Below, piece after piece: positions 38,901 through 50,146 of a DNA stretch of 64,000 bases. The notes under the pieces are model-generated. The model made no database searches, was not told the DNA's origin, and saw nothing but the letters and a program-made list of their open reading frames with translations. The position numbers were made by a program, and so were the translations under genes. Source of the DNA: Mansonella perstans (lineage: Eukaryota > Nematoda > Chromadorea > Rhabditida > Onchocercidae); the NCBI GenBank assembly GCA_037074765.1, contig JBAMDO010000024.1, positions 62,001-126,000 of the forward strand. Reading direction: 5' to 3'. The number at the start of each line of letters is the position of its first letter. The stretch's first letter is position 1.

Positions 38901-40454
38901 AAATTAATAATTTTTTCATTAACATTACAAATTTTTAAATTTCAAAATTTCGTGATTTCAAATTTTTCCAAATTTCCGCACCAATTTTACTGGTTTTCAA
39001 GTTTTAAATGAGATATTAATTTGCTTGCGATTAAATTCAGTGTAAATTTTAAATTTTAGTTGTTTAAATTGAAATTACTAAGTGAAGTTTTAAATTGAGT
39101 TGTTCCATGTGAAAAGTTGAAATTTTATTTAAAATGAAATAATTTCAAAATTTTCAAACAAGACCCGATATATCCTATTGGAATGGGCACCATTCATTTT
39201 GCATATGAAACAACCGAAGCGTAAAAATACATTGAAAACAATAAAACAAGGCTGGAAAGACCGTAAGAATAGGAATGACGATGATCGAACCGCTTTTACA
39301 TATGTTTGTTTTTAACTGCAAAGTTTTCTTGAATTTTGTTCCAATAATTGTTTAATTAATTGATTGATTTCAAATCTATTTTAGTAATTTTTACACCTTT
39401 TAGTAATACCGATTAATTTTTAAATCATTTGTTGCTCTCAATTTAAATGCTAAGATCACTCAGTGTTTTAAATCAAATGTTTAGATTTTTTTAGTCTTTC
39501 AAAAAAAAAATTTTAATTTTTCTTTCAAGTATTCCTTATGAAAACTCTTTGGAAGCATTAAATAAATTTATTTTAATTTTTATTTTATTAAAAAATTTTT
39601 TTTTGGTGAAATAAATGAATAATTCGCTTTTTAGTAAATTTTTCAAGAAAATTTCTTTCATCGAAAGTAATTGCAAATTCATATGGAAAACTTTTTCGTA
39701 AGCCTTGCAAACTTATATGGAAAAGTTCTTCATGATGTATTCTGGTGCAGCATATTTTTTGTTTAATAATACATAAGTTTATAAATTTTGCTTTGTTTTT
39801 TTTTTTTGATGTTTTAAATAGTTTCTTTTTATATGAAATATGCGAAATTTTCAGGATGATAGACATGTGAAGGATATGCAGAGAACTGGTGATATATTGC
39901 GAGAAAATTTTTATGGCTTAATTTTTCAATTAAAATTTTTTCAATACGAGAAATATGATCAAAACTTATTACCACGTTTGAAAATACTTGATCGTATTTA
40001 TAAGCATATTAAGGTTTCAATTTTTTTTTCCCTCTCTCCCTTTCTTTTGTTTTTATTTCATCTCGTATAAATGCATTTTAGGATAACATTATGTATTTTG
40101 TTAAACAATTTATTAATTAGATTAATTTGCAATGAAGTTTATTAAAATTATTCAATGAGTGAAATATTAATTTTTTGTTCAACTTCACATTCTTTGATGT
40201 AATCCTGAAAAATGAATGATTAAAATATTTCAATTTTTTTCTTTCTTTAAATTTTTTTTTATAATTTCTATTCTTCTTTCTATTTGAAGGATATTCGTAA
40301 AAAAACCGATGATGTGATCGAAGAGAAACGAATTGCAAATGAATGGCGATTTGCAGCTATGGTTGTTGATCGAATCGGATTAATCCTATTTTCAATAATA
40401 ATTGCTATTACATCATTAACCATTGCTCTTCGTGCTCCATATCTTGTCGCTTAG
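35990..40454 (+). CDS. Nicotinic acetylcholine receptor alpha-type subunit, complete, 476 residues
   Basis: Ten exons: 35990-36157, 36395-36549, 36914-37064, 37293-37389, 37662-37755, 38156-38343, 38661-38773, 39163-39303, 39855-40013, 40290-40454; phases all agree. It is a Cys-loop, acetylcholine-gated cation-channel subunit of the plasma membrane. Seen: a short hydrophobic leader; loop [12 protein letters not shown]; the Cys loop Cys141-x13-Cys155 ([15 protein letters not shown]); loop B GSWSFSG; loop C with vicinal Cys203-Cys204 ([10 protein letters not shown]), which marks an alpha subunit; M1 (about 224-245), M2 (about 251-271), M3 (286-311) and M4 (about 447-467). Glu251 just before M2 predicts cation selectivity. 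The residue before it is Cys250, where GEK is usual. The M3-M4 loop is about 130 residues. It is closest in style to the nematode ACR-16/EAT-2 group; the exact orthologue is not assigned. Confidence 0.95.
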
Positions 40455-43026
40455 GAAATTTTGTTAATTTATCATTTTGCTAATTATCGTAATAAAATGC
40501 ATAACGTATCATATATATACATAGTAATTCATTAATTAAACAGTAATTGATTAAGTAGGTAATATATCGAAATTAATTGTATGAATTAATTAATTTTGAT
40601 TTTTTCATAATTCATCACTAATCATAATATCAATGCTTATTGTTATCGATGAATTATTGATGTGGTTTTTTTTTTTATTTCTATTGTTGGCATAAAACGG
40701 GTATAAAGTAAATAGCATTGCTGAATGATATATGAATTGATGGGCATATATGCTTAGTAAAAGCTAAGTAATTGAGTCAGAAAAAAAAATTAGGAAAATG
40801 GATTGGCGCCATTGTCCAACTTATTTAATTATTTTTATGATTTTTCAAAATTTCTAAGATTTTACTGCAGATTTACCAGAATTTTTCAAATTTCTCATTA
40901 TCGTTACAATTTTACGATTATTTTAGTTTAAAATTTTTTTGGATGAAATCAAAGATTAGCGTTTAGATTATTTGCCCACCAAACTTATCTTTAGGAGAAT
41001 ATTACGTAAAAACCTTTAGAAGAAATTATGGTAAAAATCGGGTGGGGAAGAAGATAGGAGATTCATTTGGCATCTTTTTCGTCGTTTTTTTGAGACCATG
41101 GATAATTTGTAGGGGGCTTGCTTCTTATTCACCGCGGATCGATCCGTATTGCATCTACCTCCGGGAACGGCTCATTGATCTCGATTTTCTATGAAATAAA
41201 TTATGCCAAATTATTTACCTAATTAATTATTTATTTGCTTCTATTTGTAGCACCCGTGTTTTTACTATTGCTAGTTTTATCTGTATTGCTCTTAATTTAT
41301 ACTATTCAATTAAATAATCAATTATGATTAATATTACGTATTAAATTTATTGTGAACATTCGATATCGCTGAGAAAGAGTTTGTACACCTCTATAAGGTT
41401 TTAAGCTATACTTGCAGTGGCGTATGCTTCCGGATAAGATCATTCATATTAGGGTCAGACTTCATGGTTGAGATGAATTGAAATTGGTTTTCGTCCTAGA
41501 AGTCTTAGATAATTGTCCTAGACGAGGAATAGTTCTGAGAGAAATCCGGACAGGTGCAACACGTTTAGTCTTCAAAAGACTACATCCATCGAAGAGAAGA
41601 AATATGTTAGCCAAAATCTACAACTAAATTCTAGGTGTCTAAATTCATCTACAACTGAGTCCTAGGTGTTTAAATTCACTAGGCTGTAGCGGATGAATCT
41701 TTGGAGTAAGGATGGGGCTAGTTCTGCGCACATTTCGCCTTATCTAAAAAAGCCATATAGCTCAAAAAAGCTCCATAGCCATTTGTAAAGCCAATTCCAC
41801 ATGCACAAAGCTTGTGGACATTCATTGATCGCTTAGGACTGATCTGAAAATAACAAATGACACATCAAGATTTACTTTCAGAGTCATGACTTGCTTTTTT
41901 TTTTCTGGCTTTCTTTTGAAGAACAGATTGTTCTTTTTTTTGCAGTGAAAAATTGAAATTAATTTATTCAAAAAACATTTCGTTATTTCGCGTAAATTAA
42001 CAAATGCACGAAATTAGGAATACGTAAGTTATTACTTAAGTGAAATTGAAAAATTTTGCATATATTTTGCAATTTCCCAATATAATTATTGCGCACATCG
42101 ATCAATGTACTAATATTAACGATTACTGTAATTTTATAAATCACTCTCACAAAAGTATTTTGCTTTAGCTAATAATAATTTTAGACTAAGGGGTTTTTTT
42201 CTTTTTTTGGCCAAGTTTAACTGCTTGAATATCGTAAGAAGAAAACGTTTTTTCTGAATTAGCTTCTCATTTTAGTTTTCATAAATTTGACAAATTCAAA
42301 CAGAAATTACAGAAAGGATCAGTCAATGAATTAATTGCTGCAATTTGTGCATCATATTTGACTCAGTGACTCAAATTAGATAAATAATTCAAACTAAATT
42401 ATCAATCTATTTAATATTGATATAATGAAGGAAAAAATTACGGGTAATAATTTTTTGTCGCCCAATGTGTTAATTTTGTGGTTAATGAATTATTTTACTT
42501 TAGAAATCTGAAGTATCTTGTGATGATTAGCGATGATTGCATACTAAAGGCTAATTTAAGAAATCAGTTAATGGAAAATTTCTGGATGAAAGGAAATTCC
42601 ATAATTGATTAGAGCCTTTTTTTCCTTAGCACTAAAAACAGTACTAATAAATTAAAATGAATTTGTTTAAAATTTAAATTATTTTTAAATTACTCAATTA
42701 CGATTTATAATTCATAAAAAATTGCAATTAACGCTTGACGATAGAGACATTGAAATTTAAAAGATTTCTTCAATCATAATGAAAATCGATTAGAAAAATT
42801 GGCCCAATTTTTAGCTCAATTTAAAAACTGAATTGAACTAAAACGATTAATTTAAATTTTCATTATTTGGCGCTATCTTTTTTTGCGTCTTCCAAAAAAT
42901 TTTTTTATTACTAATGATAATTATATTGGTGCTATTATTTTTATTACTGATGATATTGCCTTTATTACATTGTTACTGGTGATATCGTCACTTCTTTTTT
43001 CGATGACAATCTCGCGTCTTACACTA
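40455..43026. other. Intergenic stretch with a GC-richer block
   Basis: Mostly AT-rich. From about 41030 to 41800 base composition shifts to clearly higher GC (for example CACCGCGGATCGATCCG near 41130), without an ORF of note. A roughly 32-bp tandem pair built on CTACAACT(A/G)(A/A)(A/G)TC(C/T)TAGGTGT lies near 41618-41680. It may be an old repeat element; no terminal repeats were found. Confidence 0.5.
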
Positions 43027-45120
43027 CTAACCATTGCGTCTTGCACCACCGCGTCTTACACCACCGCGGTTTTGTTTTGGTGAAATCGTTGTTTTTTTTT
43101 GTGGTGTTGTTGGTGACACTGTTGTTCTTATTATTGGTTTTGACACTGTTGTTCTTGTTATTGGTTTTGACACTGTTGTTCTTGTTATTGGTTTTAACAC
43201 TGTTGTTCTTGTTATTGGTAGTGCCACTGTTGGTTCTTCGGTTACTGGTGACACTACCGTTTCTTCTGGTATTGGTGGCAATCTTGTTTTCTGCACTACT
43301 GCAACCGCGATTTCATTTGCTGGCGACACTGTTGTTTCTTTCGTTATTGGTAACGCTGTTGGTTTTTCTATTATTGGTGGCACCGTCGTTTCGTTTATTG
43401 GTGAGACTATTGTTTCTTCTATTATTAGTAACTCTGTTGGTTCTCCTGTCAGTTTTGGCATTCTTGTTTCTTCTGTCACTGGTTGCACTGCTGGTTCTCC
43501 TGTTACTGGTGTCACCGTCGTTTCCTCTGTGATTGGCGACACTCTTGTCTCCTCCACTAATGGAGGTACCGCCGTTCCAATTGTTTGTGACACTTTTGTT
43601 TCTTCTGTTATTGGTAATGCTGTTGTTTTCTCTGTTACTGGTAATACAGTTGATTCCTGTGTTATTGGTAACACTGTTGTTTCTTCTGTTATTGGTAATG
43701 CTGTTGTTTTCTCTGTTGCTGGTAACGCAGTTGATTCCTGTGTTATTGGTGACACTGTTGGTTCTCCTGTTACTGGTGTCACCGTCGTTTCCTCTGTGAC
43801 TGGCGACACTCTTGTCTCCTCCACTAATGGAGGTACCGCCGTTCCAATTGTTTGTGACACTGTTGTTTCTTCTGTTATTGGTAATGCTGTTGTTTTCTCT
43901 GTTGCTGGTAACACAGTTGATTCCTGTGTTATTGGTGACACTGTTGGTTCTCCTGTTACTGGTGTCACCGTCGTTTCCTCTGTGACTGGCGACACTCTTG
44001 TCTCCTCCACTAATGGAGGTACCGCCGTTCCAATTGTTTGTGACACTGTTGTTTCTTCTGTTATTGGTAATGCTGTTGTTTTCTCTGTTGCTGGTAACAC
44101 AGTTGATTCCTGTGTTATTGGTGACACTGTTGGTTCTCCTGTTACTGGTGTCACCGTCGTTTCCTCTGTGACTGGCGACACTCTTGTCTCCTCCACTAAT
44201 GGAGGTACCGCCGTTCCAATTGTTTGTGACACTGTTGTTTCTTCTGTTATTGGTAATGCTGTTGTTTTCTCTGTTGCTGGTAACACAGTTGATTCCTGTG
44301 TTATTGGTGACACTGTTGGTTCTCCTGTTACTGGTGTCACCGTCGTTTCCTCTGTGATTGGCGACACACTTGTCTCCTCCACTACTAGAGATACCGCCGT
44401 TCCAATTGTTTGTGACCCTTTTGTTTCTTCTGTTATTGGTAATGCTGTTGTTTTCTCTGTTACTGGTAATACAGTTGATTCCTGTGTTATTGGTAACACT
44501 GTTGTTTCTTCTGTTATTGGTAATGCTGTTGTTTTCTCTGTTACTGGTAACACAGTTGATTCCCATGTTATTGGTGATATTGTTGTTTCATTTGTTACTG
44601 GAAGCACCATCATTTCCCCTGCTGTTGGTAGCTCTGAGAGTTTTTCCATTATAGGTGACATTGTCTCTGTCTTCCCTGTTTCTGGTGGCTGTATCACGAT
44701 TTTTTCTGTTGGTGAAATGGCTGACCATTTTTCCATTTTATTTTCATCTGCAAACAAACTGATCATTAAATTGTAAAAAAAAATGATTTGCAATTAATTA
44801 TTATGACATATCGCCTCATCTCTCTTTAGTTAAATAATATTGTGAAGAGAATCCATTTGAATTTTTTCTATCGAATAAATGAATTAAATTGGATTAGTCA
44901 AATGTTAGGGAAAAAACTGTCACTTTTTACCATTTTTTAAAAATGCTTTGTCATATCTCTCAGCACGTGTCACGTAGCTGATTCCATCAGTTTTCATTTC
45001 AATTCCCAATATAGTGCCATTGGCAAATGTCAATGCTAAAAAATGATAATATGACAATATCGGCATGAGAAGAAATAATGTCATAATTATTTTATTCCAA
45101 GTTTTATTTTTCTTAATCAT
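43027..45120 (-). CDS. Secreted Thr/Pro/Glu-rich repeat (mucin-like) protein, 636 residues
   Basis: Two exons: 45120-44931 and 44747-43027 (two consecutive TAG stops). The junction AAATG|GTAAAA to TTTGCAG|AT is in frame. Residues about 12-33 form a signal-peptide-like hydrophobic segment after a basic start (MIKKNKTWNK), followed by a non-repetitive stretch with NGT (residues 34-36). From about residue 95 to 600 the protein is built from a nine-residue motif, T(V/A)xP(I/V)T(E/Q/G)E(T/S/P), in a 62-residue higher-order unit. It ends with ITRTTV(S/L)KP repeats and a basic tail, RGGVRRGGARRNG. The Thr density suggests heavy O-glycosylation, as in surface-coat or sheath mucins of parasitic nematodes, but that role is inference. 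I do not recognise a named family. Confidence 0.8.
43565..44385. repeat. 186-bp coding tandem repeat
   Basis: GACACTGTTGGTTCTCCTG recurs at 43751, 43937, 44123 and 44309, exactly 186 bp apart, and the intervening copies are almost identical at nucleotide level. Each encodes 62 residues on the minus strand (for example TVSPITQES through TVTPVTGEP). Flanking repeats are more divergent. Confidence 0.95.
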
Positions 45121-45195
45121 CGTTGTTAGAATAATTTTGAATTTAGTTTACTAATAAAATTTTAAAAGGACTGAATTGATTTCATTAACTTTTGC

Positions 45196-45484
45196 TCTTC
45201 ACTTTTTCTTTGGTGGATTCGATGAAGTAGTGGAACTAGCAGATGAAAAATATAGGGAAATTAAAGCCAAGTATACAACAACTAGGCATTACCCAAAGGA
45301 TCCAACACATAATGCAAATCTATGGGTAACCTTGAAGAGCACTGTTCAAGTAAAAGAACAAATTTTGTATCTTTACTATCGTGTACCTTTATTCAAGAGC
45401 GCAGATGAAACCTCAGCTAATAATTGGCAGTTGAATCGAAGTGTTAGTGAGATGGCAAATCTAGCAAGCTATATAAGGATTTAG
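45196..45484 (+). other. Open segment of unknown nature (possible exon or element fragment)
   Basis: The plus strand stays open for about 100 codons up to TAG at 45482-45484 with a non-repetitive, coding-like composition (VVELADEKYREIKAKY, NLWVTLKSTVQVKEQILYL). There is no ATG at its start; a possible acceptor (GAAGTAG at about 45231) is weak. It lies just upstream of, and divergent from, the mucin-like gene. It could be a terminal exon, a gene fragment or a piece of a mobile element; not recognised. Confidence 0.3.
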
Positions 45485-45722
45485 TTAACCTTTAGCATAC
45501 CTAAAATCAAAATGCTTCTTCTTAGCTCTAGCAATAAATGTATGACTGTAGTTATTTGGTGCGCAATTCACTCAATTGAGAATATCATTGATAATTAATT
45601 GATAAAACCCTTGGCACACTTAAAATCAAAATGACTCTTCTTAGCTCTAGCAATAAATATATGACTATAATTACTTGGTGTGCAATTCACCCAACTGTGA
45701 ATATCATCTAACTGATAATTTA
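45484..45722. repeat. 119-bp tandem duplication
   Basis: AAAATCAAAATG..CTTCTTAGCTCTAGCAATAAAT, then a (T/C)GCAATTCAC block, recur with an offset of 119 bp (45503 and 45622). The copies are about as similar as an old duplication. Confidence 0.85.
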
Positions 45723-46275
45723 GTTTTGCAAAACAAAAATCGAACCTGCAAATAGTAGCATCACGTGACGATGATGATACGATGACATTTCGGTACACTA
45801 AAATTTAATAATTGTCCAGAGATTTTACAGTTGATTATAAACTGTGTGTTATCAATTTACTCTTACATTTAGAAATACGATTAAACAAACAATGAAAAGC
45901 AGATCCTTAGCAATTTCATTTGATTATCATTCAAAATTTACCCTTTTCAGCCATCGCTGATAAGAAAGAAGCAAAGAAAAATATTATTTGTACAAAAGCT
46001 CAAAATTCAGCGAATCTTTCTGAAAAAGCAAATTGTGATAAAAGCCTAATGATGTCGTTTTTTTTACTTCTCTGCTAGCACAAATTGTAAGAACATCTAA
46101 TGTCGTTTTTTTTTTTGTTCCTTACTCTTCTGCTATTTCAAACTTAAAAAAAGATAAGCAAGTCGATTGAATCAAAAAAAAAGAAAAAAAAAATGCTCTA
46201 TTGATAATTAAGACAAAATTTGCCTTTAATTGTTTTATTTTTACAAAATATTTTTTTTCATTGTCATTAAAAAAA

Positions 46276-46355
46276 ATTCTATCATAGTGAACGAACTATT
46301 TTGCTGTTTGTAAAAATTCTACCGTAGTGAACGAACTATTTTGCTGTTTGTTGTT
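46276..46355. repeat. 40-bp tandem repeat, two copies
   Basis: ATTCTA(T/C)C(A/G)TAGTGAACG followed by AACTATTTTGCTGTTTGT occurs twice, 40 bp apart. Confidence 0.9.
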
Positions 46356-47375
46356 AATTTTTCAATGAATTTCACTGTATCCTTATGGGCTATTGTTACC
46401 GTATGTTACGGTTGATGTCACACTGATAGGCTATTTTATATTACATTTGATGTTACAGTGATGGCTACTTTATGTTACAGTTTGATTTCAAGATTACAGT
46501 GTCATGCTCTTTTTGATATTTTAGGCTCAGTTTCAGCGTTCAGCATTTAGTGTCCAATTTCAGTCTTAAAAATTATGACTTAATTGTAACGAAAACTTTT
46601 TTTTTTTGCTGGAAAACTTCAGTGCTAGCAGCTGAGCTTTTTTTTTTTTGTTGTAGCATAATGGAATATTGAAATTTTGACGTATTTTTCCTGGACATTC
46701 TGCATACATTTGCCAGATTAGCCAAAGAATGAATCATATAAGCAGTTATAGGGGAATGATTTAGATACAATTGAAGGGATATTTTTTGTTAAACCTTTAT
46801 GACTAAATAAAAGACTGTAAATAATTTTAGCTTTTCCATCACTAACGCAATAATCAATTTCTTAGTTTGACGGAGTTTGAAATTTTTTCCTCTAAGCCTA
46901 ATTTAATTCCACTTTAAATTTAGAAATTAGAAAAGTATCCTTAATTTAATGTTTGCTCATTGAGTAACGAAAAAAATTTCTCACAAAAAGGCAGTATGAG
47001 ATTTAGGAGTGTATTTGATTACAAGGTTTGCAAAGGATGCAATAGATTTCTGGTGTTTTTTTAATCACCAAGAATAACGAGAGTACGGTAGCCAACATGG
47101 ATCCATTGTTCTATCTGTAATCCAGATAGTATGGAAAGTACAGTTATTGACTGTTTATAAAAGTCTTTACTTTAGACTCTGTCTTGATTCGTAATCTGAA
47201 TTTTTTGTCGAACCAGTGAGTGATATGTCATGATGAGTTATAGTTTCTCCTAGATAAGCTTTGGTCAAATAATGACCCGAAAAAAGGTCCTCGCCAATTA
47301 TCTCAATAAATACCATATATACCATAGAAACTGCAGGGAAGAGAGGAGGGGAGAAGGGAGAAATTGTGAATTACG

Positions 47376-47398
47376 AATCGTAAGAAAATCTTACGATT
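47376..47398. repeat. Perfect short hairpin
   Basis: AATCGTAAGA - AAA - TCTTACGATT: ten-base perfect arms around a three-base loop. No T-run or adjacent gene end makes it an obvious terminator. Confidence 0.7.
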
Positions 47399-48129
47399 AC
47401 TTACTAATGTAATTTGCTGTTTGATGGGAGAAATGAATGACAATAATGGAATATTGTTACACAATCTAAATTTATGTTTATGTAAAACTTAACCTGATAA
47501 TCGCAGATTGATGCGGTAGCCGATTGCCTTCAATAAACTTTATGGGAAGATAAAGTTGTAAAGAAATAAACGCCGAAAATTCCCAGAAACTTATGAGTGC
47601 ACGAATAGTAAGCAATTATCATAAAAAATTCCCAGGATTTTTATCAACAGACAATATCATAAGAAAATAAATGATTGAAAGGGAACAAATATTTGATAGC
47701 ATAATTCGATGAAATCGCATCTCATTCCGGTGTTTACAGAAAATAACTACCGGTTATTCAATTAATTCAATTACTACACCTGAATAATATTAATTATCCC
47801 CACCACCCGCCCATCTATTTAAAATTAATCGATGTGAACTTTGCTCCAATATGGTAAAATCTTAAAATTATTATCATATTTCCGATGGTACTTCTGAATC
47901 AAATATTTCTCACTATTTTTTTTTTTTTTTAAATTACAAATGTATTAATGTAGGCTATAAAATACTGGTGAATAAAATTCTTTCATACAATAAGTGCAGG
48001 AATCGCGATATCAATTGACATTTTCAATATCCCGACACGAGTTGACATTTTCATTTCGGGATGCTTCCTCTATTTAGTACTTCCAGTGATATATGGAAAA
48101 ATAAAAAAAATTCGCCTATTTCGATGAAA

Positions 48130-48236
48130 TCACAGCAAAGCGAAGTATCACAGTAAATTGACGTATCATCAGCAAATTGACGTATCACAACAAATTGACG
48201 TGTCACAGCAAATTGACGTATCACAGCAATAAACGA
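48130..48236. repeat. 18-bp tandem array with TGACGT cores
   Basis: Six units of CACAGCAAATTGACGTAT, one of them 19 bp. Four units keep TTGACGT(A/G)T, a bZIP/CREB-ATF-like core spaced about 18 bp. Whether it binds anything is unknown. Confidence 0.85.
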
Positions 48237-48454
48237 CTGCTTATACCTTCATCGTATTTCATAGAAATGTTATTGCAAAAAATACCAGAAATTCTGGTAA
48301 ATCTTATTCCAAAGAATGTAAGAAATTCTGGTATTCTTGTTGTATCATTTAATTGCAAACCAGACCAAAAAAAAAAAAAAAAGGAAAAAAAAAGCACTGA
48401 ATGATATTAACTGAAGCACAATTGCAGGCTTTGATTTGTGCAAGAATGAAAGAG

Positions 48455-48560
48455 CATGAAATGCGGGAATATTTAAAACGCGGGGATATCTAAAACGATG
48501 CAGGAATATCTAAAATGCAAGAATATTTAAAATGATATGTTTTTCGGAATATTTAAAACA
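48455..48560. repeat. Degenerate GGAATAT(T/C)TAAAA repeats
   Basis: GGGAATATTTAAAAC, GGGGATATCTAAAAC, AGGAATATCTAAAAT, AAGAATATTTAAAAT and CGGAATATTTAAAAC occur at irregular spacings of about 20-35 bp. Confidence 0.7.
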
Positions 48561-50146
48561 ATTATTATCAATGAAAATTAAAATTCTAAAACTGGGACAA
48601 ATTCTTCGTCTCTAAAACAATCTTACTATGGCACATCTAAAATATTTATCTAAGATAATAATGTAGATAAAGCAATTCCATCTGATACGTTTCTAAAATG
48701 CTTTGTGTAAATTCATCCGATAATTTTAAAATAAAACAAGTCTAACCCGGAGCATTCAGTCATATACGCTTTTCCCGGAAGTAAAATTTAGAAACATTTT
48801 ATATGAGTTTACAGCAAATTGCGTTATATTATTCAATTAAGATGTAAGTAGGGCAAATATCCTGTATTACAGTGCAATGAAGTGAACTCTATTTAATAGT
48901 ACAACGGATTCTCAAGTCCGAAAAGTGTGCAGAGATACGTTTAAACGTACATTTAATTACCGGAAAGCTTCTCAGTGCACAGAAACGGAAACCGTCGCAA
49001 GAAAGATTTATGTTAATTTAAATCAACTGGACTGAGTTTCGATACATTTCGAAGATGGAACGACTTTGACGACCCTGTAATGACAATTTTTGTCTCAATA
49101 TTTAATAGGCATTACTATCCTTTAAGATTTGGTATGAATTTACCGGATGGGAAATTGACTAAAGGTTAAAGGTTAGGGGGAAGCTATCAGAAATCCTAAC
49201 GATTAGTTCATATTTGGTTAAATTGCACATTTAATATACACATTTAGTACGAATTGCTGTTCGTACGCAAACACTCCAAATCATATCTAGTTCCAATGAT
49301 TGTCATTATCTGCTCTGATTTTAGAGGAAGAAAAGTTTCAGATTTATTTGTTTTGATTTGTTAAACTTTTCTAATACTTTCACGTAAGCATGAATTGAAG
49401 ACTGATTTCAATCAATAAGCTAATAACCTGATTAGTTTGATGTAAGAATTAAGCAGCATGGTAAATATTCATCATTTTCTACCAGAATAATAGAAATTTA
49501 TTATGAAGTAATTAACGTACTTAGCAAAGTAATACTTTGTGCTATATAAGCCAACTAATTAACTCAGCTATCAGGTTTTCTTTCTTGTCAGTTGCTTTTC
49601 CTGATTAAATTTTCCTGATTAATTAATCCCTGACTAACGTAATTTAATTTTGCATCATAACTGTTTCGCTATTCGTTGTTCAATCTTGAATACTTTCATG
49701 TCTATTTGTTCATTTCTTATTATTAATCTTTTACAATTTATTGATTCACTTTAAAATATTTTCGATGAATTTTTAAAATCGATTAAGTAGCTTTGTTATA
49801 AAATTAACTGAAATAATATATGTTGTTAAATTTTTATAAATTATTAAAATTTCACAAATGGCACTTATTAAAGTCAATAAGGATAGTAAGAGTGTTTAAT
49901 AGAATTAAATGAATTGAAATTTTGTTACCGAAATTGAATGGTAATGAAATTTCACTTTAGCACTTCATTTAATAATAAATTGTCGAAATTTGTAGTTTAG
50001 ATATAAATAATTGTGCAAATATTTGTAAGTGACATTGGTATATATTCGGCCGAAATTTAATGAAATATTTAATGAACATTATTTCAGGAATTTAATGAAA
50101 ATTAAGTAATGCGAAGAATTATGCGAAATTAAAATTGACACACAGA

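Larger units (their letters stand above)
45723..50140. other. Intergenic region upstream of vps-54
   Basis: No gene could be supported over this stretch. It contains short tandem arrays (listed separately), scattered A/T runs, and a hairpin at 47376-47398. The bases before the vps-54 ATG include an acceptor-like ATTTCAG at about 50081-50087 followed by very short upstream ORFs. Confidence 0.55.

Noticed and set aside
43034..44776. Long plus-strand ORF (about 580 codons) opposite the mucin-like exon
   Set aside because: It is the antisense of a repetitive exon that has a signal-peptide exon, a clean splice and a terminal stop on the minus strand. The plus-strand product is a Val/Ser/Gly repeat without start context.
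48275..48345. Heat-shock-element-like CCAGAAATTCTGG repeats
   Set aside because: The GAA and TTC half-sites have one base between them rather than the two needed for a standard element.
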